A stretch of DNA of 64,000 nt from Citricoccus sp. CH26A (GTDB taxonomy: Bacteria > Actinomycetota > Actinomycetes > Actinomycetales > Micrococcaceae): NCBI RefSeq assembly GCF_000224415.1, contig NZ_AFXQ01000003.1:62001-126000 (forward strand), written 5' to 3'. The notes under the pieces are model-generated. The model searched no databases. It was not told the DNA's origin and saw only the letters and a program-made list of their open reading frames with translations. Both the position numbers and the translations under genes were made by a program. This document shows, piece by piece, positions 1-8,499 of this stretch. The stretch's first letter is position 1. Every line of letters starts with the position of its first letter.

Positions 1-1284
1 ACGGCCGGCCTGGTCGGTATCGGACGCGGTGTCCACGGCGTGGCCGGCACTGCCGCCCGGGCCCTCACACCGGTCCTGCCCGCCCCGGTCGCGACCGCCG
101 TCGGAGCCGGGGCCACCGCCGCCGGCACGGCCTTCGTGCTGGACAAGGTGGTCTACCGCCGGTTGCTGGAACGGTTGTCCAAGGCGGCCCAGGAGACGAA
201 CGCGAGGCTGCTGCCGGGCCGGGTGCCGCCGATCGAGCCGGAACGCTCCGGTTCCGAGGCGTCCCACGAGTCCTGGGCCTCGCTCGGGGCCAAGGGCCAG
301 GCCGTGGTCTCGGACGGCCCGCGGGCCGTGGACATCGCCGAGGCCACCGGCGAGCCCGCGATGACCCCGATCCGGGCCTATGCCGGCTGGCAGGAGGGTC
401 GGGACCTGCAGGGCACGGCGGCGGCCGTCGTCGCCGAGCTGCGGCGCACCGGCGCCTTCGAGCGGGAGGTGCTGCTGGTCCTGACCACCACGGGCACCGG
501 CTGGCTGCAGGAGTGGTCCGCGTCCTCGGTGGAGTTCCTCACCGGCGGCAACTGCGCCCTGGCCTCGATGCAGTACACGTACCTGCCCTCGGGGGTGGCG
601 TTCGTCGCCGACCGCGCCACGCCCGTGCTCGCCGCGGACACCCTGCTGACCGCCATCGAGGCCGAACTGGACAGGATGCCGGCGGGTCACCGGCCGAAGC
701 TGCTGGTCGGCGGGGAGTCCCTCGGGGCCCTCGGCGGCACCGAGGCCTTCGAGGACCTGGAGGACATGATCGCCCGCGTGGACGGGGCCGTCTGGTCCGG
801 GCTGCCGCGGTTCACCACCTTCTGGCAGTCCCTCGCCCCGTTCCGCAGGCGCGGCACCCCTGAGATCGCGCCCGTGGTCGACGACGGCCGGCACGTCCGG
901 TTCGCCACGCGCCCCGAGGACCTGGTCACCGACTACAACGGAGTCCCGTTCGGTGAGTGGGACAGCACGCGGATCGTGGTGGCCCAGCACGCCTCCGACC
1001 CCGTGGTGTGGTGGAGCCCGGAGCTGCTGTGGCGCAAACCCGACTGGGCGAAGGAGAGGGCCGGGCTGGACGTGTCCCGGCACCTGCGCTGGATGCCGTG
1101 GGTGACGTTCTGGCAGGTCGCCTCGGACATGCCGCAGTCCGTGGCGGTGCCCGGGGGCCACGGGCACCGGTACATGGAGGACATGCTGCACTACTGGGCG
1201 GCCGTGCTGGGCAAGGACCCGCTGGCCGACTACTCGCGCATCGCCCAGGCCATCCGCCGCACCATCGTCCCCACCTACGCCTGA
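1..1284 (+). CDS. Alpha/beta-hydrolase family membrane protein, 5'-truncated
   Basis: The frame is open to the left edge, so the N-terminus (expected to be membrane-spanning in this family) is cut off; the GTG at 40 is probably internal. The visible part ends with an alpha/beta-hydrolase-type domain of the actinobacterial Abhydrolase_9 family. The nucleophile elbow GGESLG lies near nucleotide 710, and the family-like stretches TTTGTGW and TGGNCAL lie near 490-555. No substrate is established for the family, so lipase or esterase activity is inference. The gene stands alone here, followed by 90 bp and a P-type ATPase on the same strand. Confidence 0.75.
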   Translation, partial: TAGLVGIGRGVHGVAGTAARALTPVLPAPVATAVGAGATAAGTAFVLDKVVYRRLLERLSKAAQETNARLLPGRVPPIEPERSGSEASHESWASLGAKGQAVVSDGPRAVDIAEATGEPAMTPIRAYAGWQEGRDLQGTAAAVVAELRRTGAFEREVLLVLTTTGTGWLQEWSASSVEFLTGGNCALASMQYTYLPSGVAFVADRATPVLAADTLLTAIEAELDRMPAGHRPKLLVGGESLGALGGTEAFEDLEDMIARVDGAVWSGLPRFTTFWQSLAPFRRRGTPEIAPVVDDGRHVRFATRPEDLVTDYNGVPFGEWDSTRIVVAQHASDPVVWWSPELLWRKPDWAKERAGLDVSRHLRWMPWVTFWQVASDMPQSVAVPGGHGHRYMEDMLHYWAAVLGKDPLADYSRIAQAIRRTIVPTYA

Positions 1285-1328
1285 ACCGGCCGACGCCCGC
1301 CCGTCACGCACCCGCCATGCCGGGGGAG

Positions 1329-1334
1329 TATCCT
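1329..1334 (+). promoter_or_regulatory. Candidate -10 hexamer TATCCT for the P-type ATPase
   Basis: TATCCT lies 40 nt upstream of the ATPase start in the only intergenic gap. It implies a leader of about 34 nt carrying an AGGAGG ribosome site. No clear -35 is visible, so this is a weak inference. Confidence 0.35.
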
Positions 1335-1374
1335 GCGCCCCAGAAGCCCCGACGAGCCCAGTCCAGGAGGGCCC

Positions 1375-4290
1375 ATGGCGCAGGACGCCGACCCGCAGTA
1401 CGTGGACGCCGAGACCCCGGCCGCCGGACGGGACTGGACGCAGGCCGCGGCGGAGGACCTCGTCCGGCACGTCGCCACGGACCCGGACCGCGGGCTGTCC
1501 GCCGCGGAGGCAGCCGTGCGGCTCGGGGCGTACGGGCCGAACGAGCTGGCCACGGCCCCGCCCGAGCCCGGTTGGAGGCGGTTCCTGCGCCAGTTCACGG
1601 ACCCGCTGATCTACCTGCTGCTGGCCGCCGTGGCGGTCTCCCTGCTCGTCTGGGCGGTGGAGGGTGCCGCGGGGGTGCCGGTCGACGCCGCGGTCATCTC
1701 CGTCATCGTGGTCTTCAACGCCGTCCTCGGTCACGTCCAGGAGGCCCGGGCGGCGGATGCGGTGGCGGCACTGCAGGACCTCACCGCCGTGACCGTCTCG
1801 GTCGTCCGGGACGGGCGCACCGAACGGGTCCCCGCCACGGACCTGGTGCCCGGGGACCTGCTCGTCCTGGCCGAGGGGGACTCGGTGGGCGCGGACGCCC
1901 GGCTGCTGAGCGCCTCCTCGCTGCAGGTCGCCGAGGCCGCCCTGACCGGTGAGTCCGTCCCGGTCACCAAGTCCACGGCCGTCCTGGAGGCGGCCGTGCC
2001 CCTGGGCGACCGGGTCAACATGGTCTTCAAGGGCACCGCCGTGACCCAGGGGATCGGCCGGGCCGTGGTGACGGCCACCGGCATGGACACCGAGATGGGG
2101 CACATCGCCGCGCTGCTGGCCGGCACGGAGCGGGAGCCGACCCCGTTGACGCGGGAGCTCGACGGGATCGGCAGGACCCTGGGGATCGCGGTCGTCGTGA
2201 TCGCCGTGGTGGTGATGGCGGCCATCGCGTTCACGAGCGGGGTCTCCTCGCTGCAGGACGCGGTGGACGTGCTGCTGGTCGGCGTCTCCCTGGCGGTGGC
2301 GGCCGTGCCCGAGGGGCTGCCGGCCGTCCTCTCGGTGGTGCTCTCGCTCGGCGTGCAGGCGATGAGCCGTCGCCATGCGATCGTCAAGGACCTGGCCTCC
2401 GTGGAGACCCTCGGCTCGGCCTCCGTCATCTGCTCGGACAAGACCGGGACCCTGACCCGCAACGAGATGACGATGCTCAAGGTCCGGTCCTCCTCCGGGG
2501 AGTCGCACGTCACCGGGGTGGGCTACGCCCCGGACGGGGAGGTGCTGCTGGAGGGCACCCCGCTGCTGGAGAACGACCCCGAGCTGGACCTGCGCGAGGA
2601 GGACATCGTGGTCCTCGCCGGCGGCACCCTGGCCTCCGACGCCGAGGTCCGCCAGGACGAGGACGGGCACTGGGTCGTGGTCGGGGATCCCACCGAGGCG
2701 GCGTTCGTCGTGGCCGAGCGCAAGGCCGGGCTGTCCGGGATGCGCGAGGCGCGGTTCCAGCGCGTGGCGGAGGTGCCCTTCACCTCCGAGCGCAAGATGA
2801 TGTCGGTCATCGTGGACGACCGGGACCACACGGACACGGGCCCGGGCGCTCCGGCGGATGCCGGCTGGCCCGGAGCCGGCCGGCCGGTCCTGGTGGCCAA
2901 GGGGGCTCCGGACGTGCTGCTGCGCCACTGCACCCGCGTCCGCACCGGGCTGGAGGTGGCCCCGCTGACCGAGGCCGACCGGGCCGCCGTCGCCGCCGAC
3001 GTGGAGTCGATGTCCCGCGAGGCCCTGCGCACGCTGGCCGTGGCGTACCGGCCGCTGACCGTCCACGAGTACGCGGGCGCGGTGGGCCCGGACGGTGCCT
3101 TCGACGCCGGGGCGGGCCTGGCGCTGGAGCAGGACCTGATCTTCGTCGGCACGGTGGGGATCATCGACCCGCCGCGCTCGGAGGTCGCCGAGGCGGTGGC
3201 GCAGGCCCGCCGGGCCGGGATCCGCGTGGTGATGATCACCGGCGACCATCCGGCCACGGCGCTGCGGATCGCCCAGGACCTGGGGATCGCGCACACCGGG
3301 CAGGGGGCGGTCACCGGTCCCGAACTGGACGCGATGGACGCGGCGCAACTGCGGGCGGCGGCACGGCGGGCCACGGTGTTCGCGCGGGTCGCCCCCGAGC
3401 ACAAGCTGCGCATCGTCGAGGCCCTGCAGGCGGAGGGCCACGTGGTGGCCATGACCGGCGACGGCGTGAACGACGCCCCGGCCCTGAAGAAGGCGGACAT
3501 CGGGGTGGCCATGGGCATCACGGGCACGGAGGTCTCCAAGGAGGCCGCCGCCATGATCCTCACGGACGACGACTTCACCACCATCGTCGCCGCGGTGCGC
3601 CAGGGCCGGGTGATCTTCGGGAACGTCCGGAAGTTCCTGCGCTACCTGCTGTCCTCCAACACCGGCGAGGTCCTGACCATGTTCCTCGGCGTGGTCCTGG
3701 CGGGGTTCCTGGGCCTGGCCGGGCACGACGACGGGATCGTGGTACCCCTGCTGGCCACCCAGATCCTGTGGATCAACCTCATCACCGACTCCGGCCCGGC
3801 CCTGGCGATGGGCGTGGACCCCGAGGCGGAGGACGTCATGGCCGGGCCGCCGCGCGGGGTGCGGGACCGGGTGGTCGACGGGCGGATGTGGGCCGGGATC
3901 CTCTGGACCGGTCTGGTCATGGCCGTGGTCACCCTGTTCGCGATCGACCTCCACCTGCCCGGCGGACTGGTGGAGGGCGCGGAGACGGTGGAGGTGGCGC
4001 GCACCGCCGCGTTCACCACGCTCGTGTTCGCCCAGCTGTTCAATGCCCTGAACTCCCGGTCCGAGACCGTCTCCGCCTTCCACCGGCTGTTCACCAACGG
4101 CTGGCTGTGGGCGGCCATCGCCTTCGGCGCGGTCACCCAGGTCCTCGTGGTGCACCTGCCGTTGCTGCAGGGAGCCTTCGGCACGGCGGCCCTGGGCTGG
4201 GACCAGTGGCTGGCGTGCCTGGCGCTGGCCTCCGGGGTGCTGTGGTCCGGCGAGCTGCGCAAGGTGGTGCTCAGGGCGCGGGCGGCGTGA
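1375..4290 (+). CDS. Cation-transporting P-type ATPase (P2A, Ca2+-ATPase-like)
   Basis: This 971-residue ATP-driven membrane cation pump has every hallmark of a P2A ATPase. The N-terminal cation-ATPase segment is followed by the actuator TGES (E193), the M4 motif PEGLP (312-316), the phosphorylation loop SDKTGTLT with phospho-acceptor D355, KGAPD in the nucleotide domain, and the hinge GDGVNDAP (from G695). The M6 segment reads NLITDSGPALAMG. The PEGLP plus NLITD pattern fits the Ca2+/Mn2+ class rather than heavy-metal pumps, and no N-terminal metal-binding domain is present. Ion specificity cannot be settled from sequence. The ATG at 1375 is preceded by AGGAGG at good spacing. Confidence 0.92.
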   Translation: MAQDADPQYVDAETPAAGRDWTQAAAEDLVRHVATDPDRGLSAAEAAVRLGAYGPNELATAPPEPGWRRFLRQFTDPLIYLLLAAVAVSLLVWAVEGAAGVPVDAAVISVIVVFNAVLGHVQEARAADAVAALQDLTAVTVSVVRDGRTERVPATDLVPGDLLVLAEGDSVGADARLLSASSLQVAEAALTGESVPVTKSTAVLEAAVPLGDRVNMVFKGTAVTQGIGRAVVTATGMDTEMGHIAALLAGTEREPTPLTRELDGIGRTLGIAVVVIAVVVMAAIAFTSGVSSLQDAVDVLLVGVSLAVAAVPEGLPAVLSVVLSLGVQAMSRRHAIVKDLASVETLGSASVICSDKTGTLTRNEMTMLKVRSSSGESHVTGVGYAPDGEVLLEGTPLLENDPELDLREEDIVVLAGGTLASDAEVRQDEDGHWVVVGDPTEAAFVVAERKAGLSGMREARFQRVAEVPFTSERKMMSVIVDDRDHTDTGPGAPADAGWPGAGRPVLVAKGAPDVLLRHCTRVRTGLEVAPLTEADRAAVAADVESMSREALRTLAVAYRPLTVHEYAGAVGPDGAFDAGAGLALEQDLIFVGTVGIIDPPRSEVAEAVAQARRAGIRVVMITGDHPATALRIAQDLGIAHTGQGAVTGPELDAMDAAQLRAAARRATVFARVAPEHKLRIVEALQAEGHVVAMTGDGVNDAPALKKADIGVAMGITGTEVSKEAAAMILTDDDFTTIVAAVRQGRVIFGNVRKFLRYLLSSNTGEVLTMFLGVVLAGFLGLAGHDDGIVVPLLATQILWINLITDSGPALAMGVDPEAEDVMAGPPRGVRDRVVDGRMWAGILWTGLVMAVVTLFAIDLHLPGGLVEGAETVEVARTAAFTTLVFAQLFNALNSRSETVSAFHRLFTNGWLWAAIAFGAVTQVLVVHLPLLQGAFGTAALGWDQWLACLALASGVLWSGELRKVVLRARAA

Positions 4291-4328
4291 CAATGGATCA
4301 CGGACAACGCCGACGAAGGGTAACCGTC

Positions 4329-4877
4329 ATGACCGAGTCAGGATCCCGGCCCCAGCTGGTCACCTGCCTGTGGTCCAACGGGCAGGCGGAGGAGGCCGCG
4401 CGGTTCTACGTGGACGCCTTCTCCGCCTACCGGCCCGACACCCACCTGGACGAGGTAAGGCGCAGCGCGATCGACGTGGTCCCCGGCGGGGACCAGGTGC
4501 ACCTGCGCGCCGGTGACGTGCTCACGGTGTCCTTCACCCTGGACGGCCAGCGCTTCGTCGCGCTCAACGACCCCGCCCGGCCGGTGCCGTACACCGACGC
4601 CGTCTCCCTGCAGGTGCTGTGCGGGAACCAGGAGGAGGTGGACCACTTCTGGTCCGCGCTCACGGCAGGGGGCGGGACGGGGGTCGCCTGCGGCTGGCTC
4701 CAGGACCGCTTCGGGATGCGCTGGCAGGTGGTCCCCACCGTGCTGCTGGAGCTGCTGGCCGGGGAGGACCGCGACGCCGCCGCCCGGGTGCAGCGGGCGA
4801 TGATGGGCATGGTGCGGCTCAGCATCGAGGGGCTCATGGACGCCGCACAGGACGCCTTCGGCGCCGAGGAGCAGTGA
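4329..4877 (+). CDS. VOC/PhnB-like (glyoxalase superfamily) protein
   Basis: A 182-residue protein of the PhnB / 3-demethylubiquinone-methyltransferase-like subgroup of the VOC fold. Typical segments are LVTCLWSNGQAEEAARFY at the N-terminus, FTLDGQRFVALN in the middle, and DRFGMRWQVVP near the C-terminus. Many members of this subgroup lack catalytic activity and their role is unknown. The start at 4329 follows a GAAGGG motif; an in-frame ATG at 4293, just after the ATPase stop, would add 12 residues. It may be co-transcribed with the ATPase (38 nt gap). It converges with the methyltransferase gene 10 nt downstream. Confidence 0.8.
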   Translation: MTESGSRPQLVTCLWSNGQAEEAARFYVDAFSAYRPDTHLDEVRRSAIDVVPGGDQVHLRAGDVLTVSFTLDGQRFVALNDPARPVPYTDAVSLQVLCGNQEEVDHFWSALTAGGGTGVACGWLQDRFGMRWQVVPTVLLELLAGEDRDAAARVQRAMMGMVRLSIEGLMDAAQDAFGAEEQ

Positions 4878-4887
4878 CCCCGGGCCC

Positions 4888-5496
4888 TCAGCGCACCAGC
4901 AGGGCGACCAGGAAGTCCGCCTCCGGGGTGAACTCGTCGAGCTGCCACGTGGCGAACCGGCCCTGCAGCCGGAACCCGGCCTGGCCGGCGTCGTCCACGA
5001 ACTCCTCGAAGTCATAGCCGCGCCCCGCGCCGAAGCCGACCACCGCGCGACCGCCGTCCCGCAGGGCGGCGTGCAGGTGGCGCAGCACGTCCTGCCGGGA
5101 CCCGGGGGAGAGGAAGCCGAAGACGTTGCCCGCCGAGAGGATCAGGTCGAAGGGCTCCTCCTCGCCCAGCTCGGCGAGGGTGGCCGCGTCCAGGGTCTCC
5201 AGGTCGGCCACGTACCAGTCGGCGTCCGGGTGGTCCTCGCGGGCCACGTCGATCAGGTGCTCGTCCAGGTCCACGCCGGTGACGCGGTGCCCCGCGCGGG
5301 CCAGGTACCCACCCACCCGGCCGGTGCCGCAACCGGCGTCCAGGACGCGCGCGCCCCGGGGGCACAGGGCGTCCACCAGCCGGGCCTCGCCGTGCAGGTC
5401 CATGCCCTCGGCGGCCAGGGACCGCCAGCGCTCTGCGTAGCGGCGGGAGTGCTCGGGATCGTTGGCCACCATCCGGGCCCAGAGGTTCTCGGTCAT
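4888..5496 (-). CDS. Class I SAM-dependent methyltransferase
   Basis: A 202-residue stand-alone methyltransferase. Motif I is VLDAGCGTGRVGGYLA, followed by the acidic loop GVDLDEHLI that binds SAM ribose and by a motif III/IV-like segment FDLILSAGNVFGFL. The substrate is unknown; the size fits small-molecule methyltransferases. The start was set at the ATG at 5496 because upstream sequence in this frame has no coding character. A GATACT hexamer 6 nt upstream resembles the leaderless -10 pattern of this window with one deviation. Confidence 0.85.
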   Translation of the reverse strand: MTENLWARMVANDPEHSRRYAERWRSLAAEGMDLHGEARLVDALCPRGARVLDAGCGTGRVGGYLARAGHRVTGVDLDEHLIDVAREDHPDADWYVADLETLDAATLAELGEEEPFDLILSAGNVFGFLSPGSRQDVLRHLHAALRDGGRAVVGFGAGRGYDFEEFVDDAGQAGFRLQGRFATWQLDEFTPEADFLVALLVR

Positions 5497-5547
5497 GCCC
5501 CCAGTATCGCGCGTGCGCCGGCACGTGCACTTCTGCCCCCGGGTGGC

Positions 5548-5555
5548 TATAAGGT
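5548..5555 (+). promoter_or_regulatory. Candidate -10 region TATAAGGT
   Basis: TATAAG and the overlapping TAAGGT lie about 40 nt upstream of the gene at 5594. Between them and the start is a leader ending in a GGAAGGA ribosome site. The -35 is not clear. Confidence 0.4.
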
Positions 5556-5593
5556 GAGACAGGAACGAGCCCGAATACCGGAAGGACCACCCC

Positions 5594-6187
5594 ATGAGCA
5601 TCGCGCAGATCCCGCTCCGGCTGACCGCCGGCGCCTTCATCCTCAACTCGGGGATCAACAAGACCAAGATCTCGGAGGAACAGGCCGAGCAGATGCGGGA
5701 CCTGGCCGCCAACGGCGTGCCGTTCCTGAAGGACATGACCCCGAAGCAGTTCAAGCAGTTCCTCACCGCCGGGGAGCTCGGGGTCGGTGCCGCGCTGCTG
5801 CTGCCGTTCGTGCCGGGCTGGCTCGCCGGCGCCGCGCTGACCGCCTTCTCCACGGGGCTGCTGTCGATGTACAAGAACACCGAGGGCATGACGGAGCCCG
5901 ACGGCATCCGGCCGACCGAGCAGGGCACCGCCGTGGCCAAGGACGTGTTCCTCTTCGGCATCGGCACCGCCCTGATGGTGGACGGCGCCGTGAACCGGGT
6001 CGGCCGCAAGAACGCCGCCGCCGCCCGCCGGGCCAAGAAGCTCACCGCCGCGGCCGAGGTCAAGGCCGACGCCATCCGCTCCGCCGCGGACGCCAAGGCC
6101 GAGGCCATCAACAAGGCCCGTGAGGAGCAGACGCAGGCGCTGCGCGCGGCCCGCAAGAAGCTGCAGGAGACCCGCAAGAGCATCTGA
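5594..6187 (+). CDS. DoxX-like small membrane protein with basic coiled-coil tail
   Basis: A 197-residue protein that starts with a DoxX-like segment containing PLRLTAGAFILNSGINK. Hydrophobic helices follow near residues 70-95 and 118-135. The last ~60 residues are an Ala/Lys/Glu-rich, probably coiled-coil cytoplasmic tail with a repeating KADAIRSAADAKAEAINKA pattern. DoxX relatives are integral membrane proteins with poorly defined, sometimes redox-related, roles; no function is assigned here. The ATG has a GGAAGGA ribosome site. A strong hairpin terminator follows at 6208. Confidence 0.75.
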   Translation: MSIAQIPLRLTAGAFILNSGINKTKISEEQAEQMRDLAANGVPFLKDMTPKQFKQFLTAGELGVGAALLLPFVPGWLAGAALTAFSTGLLSMYKNTEGMTEPDGIRPTEQGTAVAKDVFLFGIGTALMVDGAVNRVGRKNAAAARRAKKLTAAAEVKADAIRSAADAKAEAINKAREEQTQALRAARKKLQETRKSI

Positions 6188-6207
6188 TGCCCTGAAGGTC
6201 GCCGTGA

Positions 6208-6240
6208 GGGGCCCGTCCCGGTTCTGCCGGGGCGGGCCCC
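6208..6240 (+). terminator. Strong hairpin terminator after the DoxX-like gene
   Basis: A 14-bp GC-rich stem (left arm 6208-6221, right arm 6227-6240, one G-U pair) with a 5-nt loop. It starts 20 nt after the stop codon. No U tract follows, which is common in actinobacteria. Confidence 0.7.
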
Positions 6241-6328
6241 TGGCGCGTCCGGCGAACTGGACGCGCACGACCCGGACCCGCATGACCCTGGCCGGCACGA
6301 CCCGGGCCTGATGGGCAGCGTCCGGCGC

Positions 6329-6334
6329 TACGGT
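6329..6334 (+). promoter_or_regulatory. Leaderless -10 hexamer TACGGT
   Basis: TACGGT ends 6 nt before the ATG at 6341 and no ribosome site is present, as expected for a leaderless transcript. This supports 6341 over the in-frame ATG at 6311. Confidence 0.55.
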
Positions 6335-6340
6335 GGCACC

Positions 6341-7822
6341 ATGAGCCATGCCGATCCCGCCGACCTCCCTGCCGACGTCCCTGCCGGCCGAGACGCCCCC
6401 GGCCCCCGGCCCGGGGCACCGGAGCTGGGCACCCTCGCCATCCTGGGCGCCGGCGGGGACCTGACCCGCCGGTTGCTGCTGCCGGGACTGGCCACCTGCC
6501 TGGCCGCCGGGGTGCCCCAGCACGGGATCACCGTGATCGGCGTCGGCCGGACCGAGGACGTGGACTTCGCCGCCACCGTGCGCGAGGCCTTCGCCGAGGT
6601 GCTGGACGACGTCCAGCTCGGTCTCCCCGCGGTGCGGGCCACTCTCGCCTCCGTCCGCTGGGTCACCGGGGACGCCGCCGACGCCGGGGACCTGGCCGCC
6701 CTGCTGGCGGAGGCGGAGGGTCCCACCGGGCTGTACTTCGCGCTGCCCCCGGGCGTCACGGAGGACGCCTGCCGGGAGCTGGCGGGACTGCACGCGGAGG
6801 GACGGCTGCCCCCGGACACCGTCCTGGTGCTGGAGAAGCCCTTCGGGTCCGGGCAGGAGTCCGCACGGCGCCTGAACGAGCTGCTGGCCGGGTTCCTGCC
6901 CGAGGAGCGGGTGTTCCGGGTGGACCACTTCCTGGCCACGCCCGGGGTGCTCGGACTGGTGGGGCTGCGCTTCGCCAACCGCATCCTGGAACCGGTGTGG
7001 AACCGGGACCACGTGGAACGGATCGAGATCACCTACGACGAGACCCTGGGGCTGGAGGGCCGCGCCGGGTTCTACGACGGGACGGGGGCGGCCCGGGACA
7101 TGATCCAGTCCCACCTGCTCCAGGTCATGGCCCTGACGATGATGGACCCGCCGGACCGGTTCGACGGCGTGGCGGTCCCGGCCGGCACCGAACAGGTGCT
7201 GCGGGCCACCCGCTTGTGGCCGGACGGGCCTGACCACGGCGCGGACGTCCCCGTGGTGGTCCGTGGCCGGTACACCGCCGGCACCGTGGACGGGCGCGCG
7301 CTGCCCGCCTACGTGGACGAGGTCGGCGTGGACGCCTCGCGGCAGACCGAGACGTTCGCGCAGGTGATCGTGGAGGTGGACTCCCGGCGATGGAGCGGGG
7401 TGCCCGTGGTGCTGCGCTCCGGCAAGGCCATCGGCTCCCCGCGCCAGGAGATCTCGGTGGTGTTCCGCCGCCCGCCGCTGGACGCCGGGCACGTCCCGGC
7501 GGGCGGGCCGCCGCCGGCCGACGTGCTCCGGATCGGCTTCGAGGACGAGCGGATCGCGCTGGAGCTCAACGCCGGCGGACCGTTCGACTCCCGCGGGATG
7601 ACCCGCACCGTGCTGAGCTCCGAACTGCCCGAACCCGGCCTCACGGCCTACGGCTCCCTGCTGCACTGGGTGCTCGAGGGCAGCGGGGCCTTCACCGTCA
7701 GCGGCGAGGGAGCCGAACAGGGCTGGCGCATCACCGAGGGCATCACCGCCGCCTACGGCTCCGGGGCCGCCCCGCTGCTGGACTACGCCGCCGGGTCCTC
7801 CGGCCCCCGGGCCGGGGGCTAG
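6341..7822 (+). CDS. Glucose-6-phosphate dehydrogenase-like protein, divergent active site
   Basis: A 493-residue protein of the G6PDH family (glucose-6-phosphate to 6-phosphogluconolactone with NADP). It has a Rossmann-type GAGGDLTRR near residue 32, EKPFGSG, and RVDHFLATPG with D195 and H196. The catalytic His is kept as H258 in IQSHLLQ. The substrate-binding lysine of the family motif DHYLGK is replaced: the motif reads DHFLAT, with T200 in its place. No opcA, tkt, tal, pgl or gnd gene is adjacent, unlike the usual actinobacterial zwf locus, so this is probably a paralogue. Activity on glucose 6-phosphate is uncertain. Confidence 0.8.
   Translation: MSHADPADLPADVPAGRDAPGPRPGAPELGTLAILGAGGDLTRRLLLPGLATCLAAGVPQHGITVIGVGRTEDVDFAATVREAFAEVLDDVQLGLPAVRATLASVRWVTGDAADAGDLAALLAEAEGPTGLYFALPPGVTEDACRELAGLHAEGRLPPDTVLVLEKPFGSGQESARRLNELLAGFLPEERVFRVDHFLATPGVLGLVGLRFANRILEPVWNRDHVERIEITYDETLGLEGRAGFYDGTGAARDMIQSHLLQVMALTMMDPPDRFDGVAVPAGTEQVLRATRLWPDGPDHGADVPVVVRGRYTAGTVDGRALPAYVDEVGVDASRQTETFAQVIVEVDSRRWSGVPVVLRSGKAIGSPRQEISVVFRRPPLDAGHVPAGGPPPADVLRIGFEDERIALELNAGGPFDSRGMTRTVLSSELPEPGLTAYGSLLHWVLEGSGAFTVSGEGAEQGWRITEGITAAYGSGAAPLLDYAAGSSGPRAGG
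7803..7819. terminator. Short hairpin between convergent genes
   Basis: GCCCCC and GGGGGC form a 6-bp stem with a 5-nt loop in the last codons of the G6PDH-like gene, facing the convergent acetyltransferase gene. It may work in both directions; the evidence is only the structure. Confidence 0.35.
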
Positions 7823-7823
7823 G

Positions 7824-8474
7824 CTAGGCGCCCTCGACCGCCATCCGGGACCAGCCGCCGTCGGGATCCGCGGGCAGCTCGCGGATCACGCGTGCGGGCA
7901 CGCCCACGGCCACCACGTTCGCCGGCAGGTCCGAGGTGACCACCGCACCGGCGCCGACCACGGTGTTCTCCCCGATGGTGACGCCCGGGCCCACGATCAC
8001 GCCGCCGCCGAGCCACACGTTGTCCCCGATGGTGATCGCCTCGGCGCCCTCCCACTTGTCCCGGCGGGGACCCGGTTCCAGGGGATGGGTGGCCGTGAGC
8101 AGTTGCACGTTCGGCCCGATCTGCGCGTCCGCCCCGATGTGGATCGGCGCGCAGTCCAGGGCGACGAGGTTGAAGTTGGCGAAGGTGCGGTCCCCCACGT
8201 GCAGGTTGACCCCGTAGTCCACGCGCAGCGGCGGACGGATGACGACGCCCTCCCCGCAGGTGCCGAGCAGCTCGCCCAGCAGGTCCCGGCGCTCGGCGAG
8301 CTCGGTGACCGAGGTGGCGTTGTACCGCTCGGAGAGCAGTTCGGCACGCGTGTTCAGCGCCTCCAGCGTGTGGTCGTCGGCGAGGTACGGCTCCCCGGCG
8401 ATCATCCGTTCGTGCATGGAGCGCTCATCCGGGAAGTACGGGGAGTACGGGGAGGTGGGGGCTGGATCCGTCAT
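7824..8474 (-). CDS. Maltose/galactoside O-acetyltransferase family protein (LbH fold)
   Basis: A 216-residue acetyl-CoA-dependent sugar O-acetyltransferase of the Maa/LacA/NodL type. The N-terminal Mac domain (MHERMIAGEPYLADD...) is followed by hexapeptide repeats forming a left-handed beta helix. The repeats include IHIGADAQIGPNVQLLT, ITIGDNVWLGGGVIVG and VTIGENTVVGAGAVVTSD. The catalytic His lies in TATHPLEP. Length is slightly above the usual 185-200 because of the N-terminal MTDPAPTSPYSPYFPDERS segment; the internal ATG at about 8418 is an alternative start. The gene is divergent from the SRPBCC gene, with only 25 bp between the two starts. Confidence 0.85.
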   Translation of the reverse strand: MTDPAPTSPYSPYFPDERSMHERMIAGEPYLADDHTLEALNTRAELLSERYNATSVTELAERRDLLGELLGTCGEGVVIRPPLRVDYGVNLHVGDRTFANFNLVALDCAPIHIGADAQIGPNVQLLTATHPLEPGPRRDKWEGAEAITIGDNVWLGGGVIVGPGVTIGENTVVGAGAVVTSDLPANVVAVGVPARVIRELPADPDGGWSRMAVEGA

Positions 8475-8480
8475 GGTCCC

Positions 8481-8493
8481 AGCGTGCCAGAAT
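8481..8493. promoter_or_regulatory. Back-to-back -10 elements between acetyltransferase and SRPBCC genes
   Basis: On the minus strand CACGCT (8481-8486) ends 6 nt before the ATG at 8474. On the plus strand CAGAAT (8488-8493) ends 6 nt before the ATG at 8500. Both differ from TANNNT only at the first base. The two starts are too close for conventional leaders, so both messages are probably leaderless. Confidence 0.45.
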
Positions 8494-8499
8494 GACCGC

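Noticed and set aside
5012-7666. An 884-codon minus-strand frame across three genes
   Set aside because: Composition is Gly/Arg/His-rich, it covers well-supported genes in other frames, and it has no recognisable motif.
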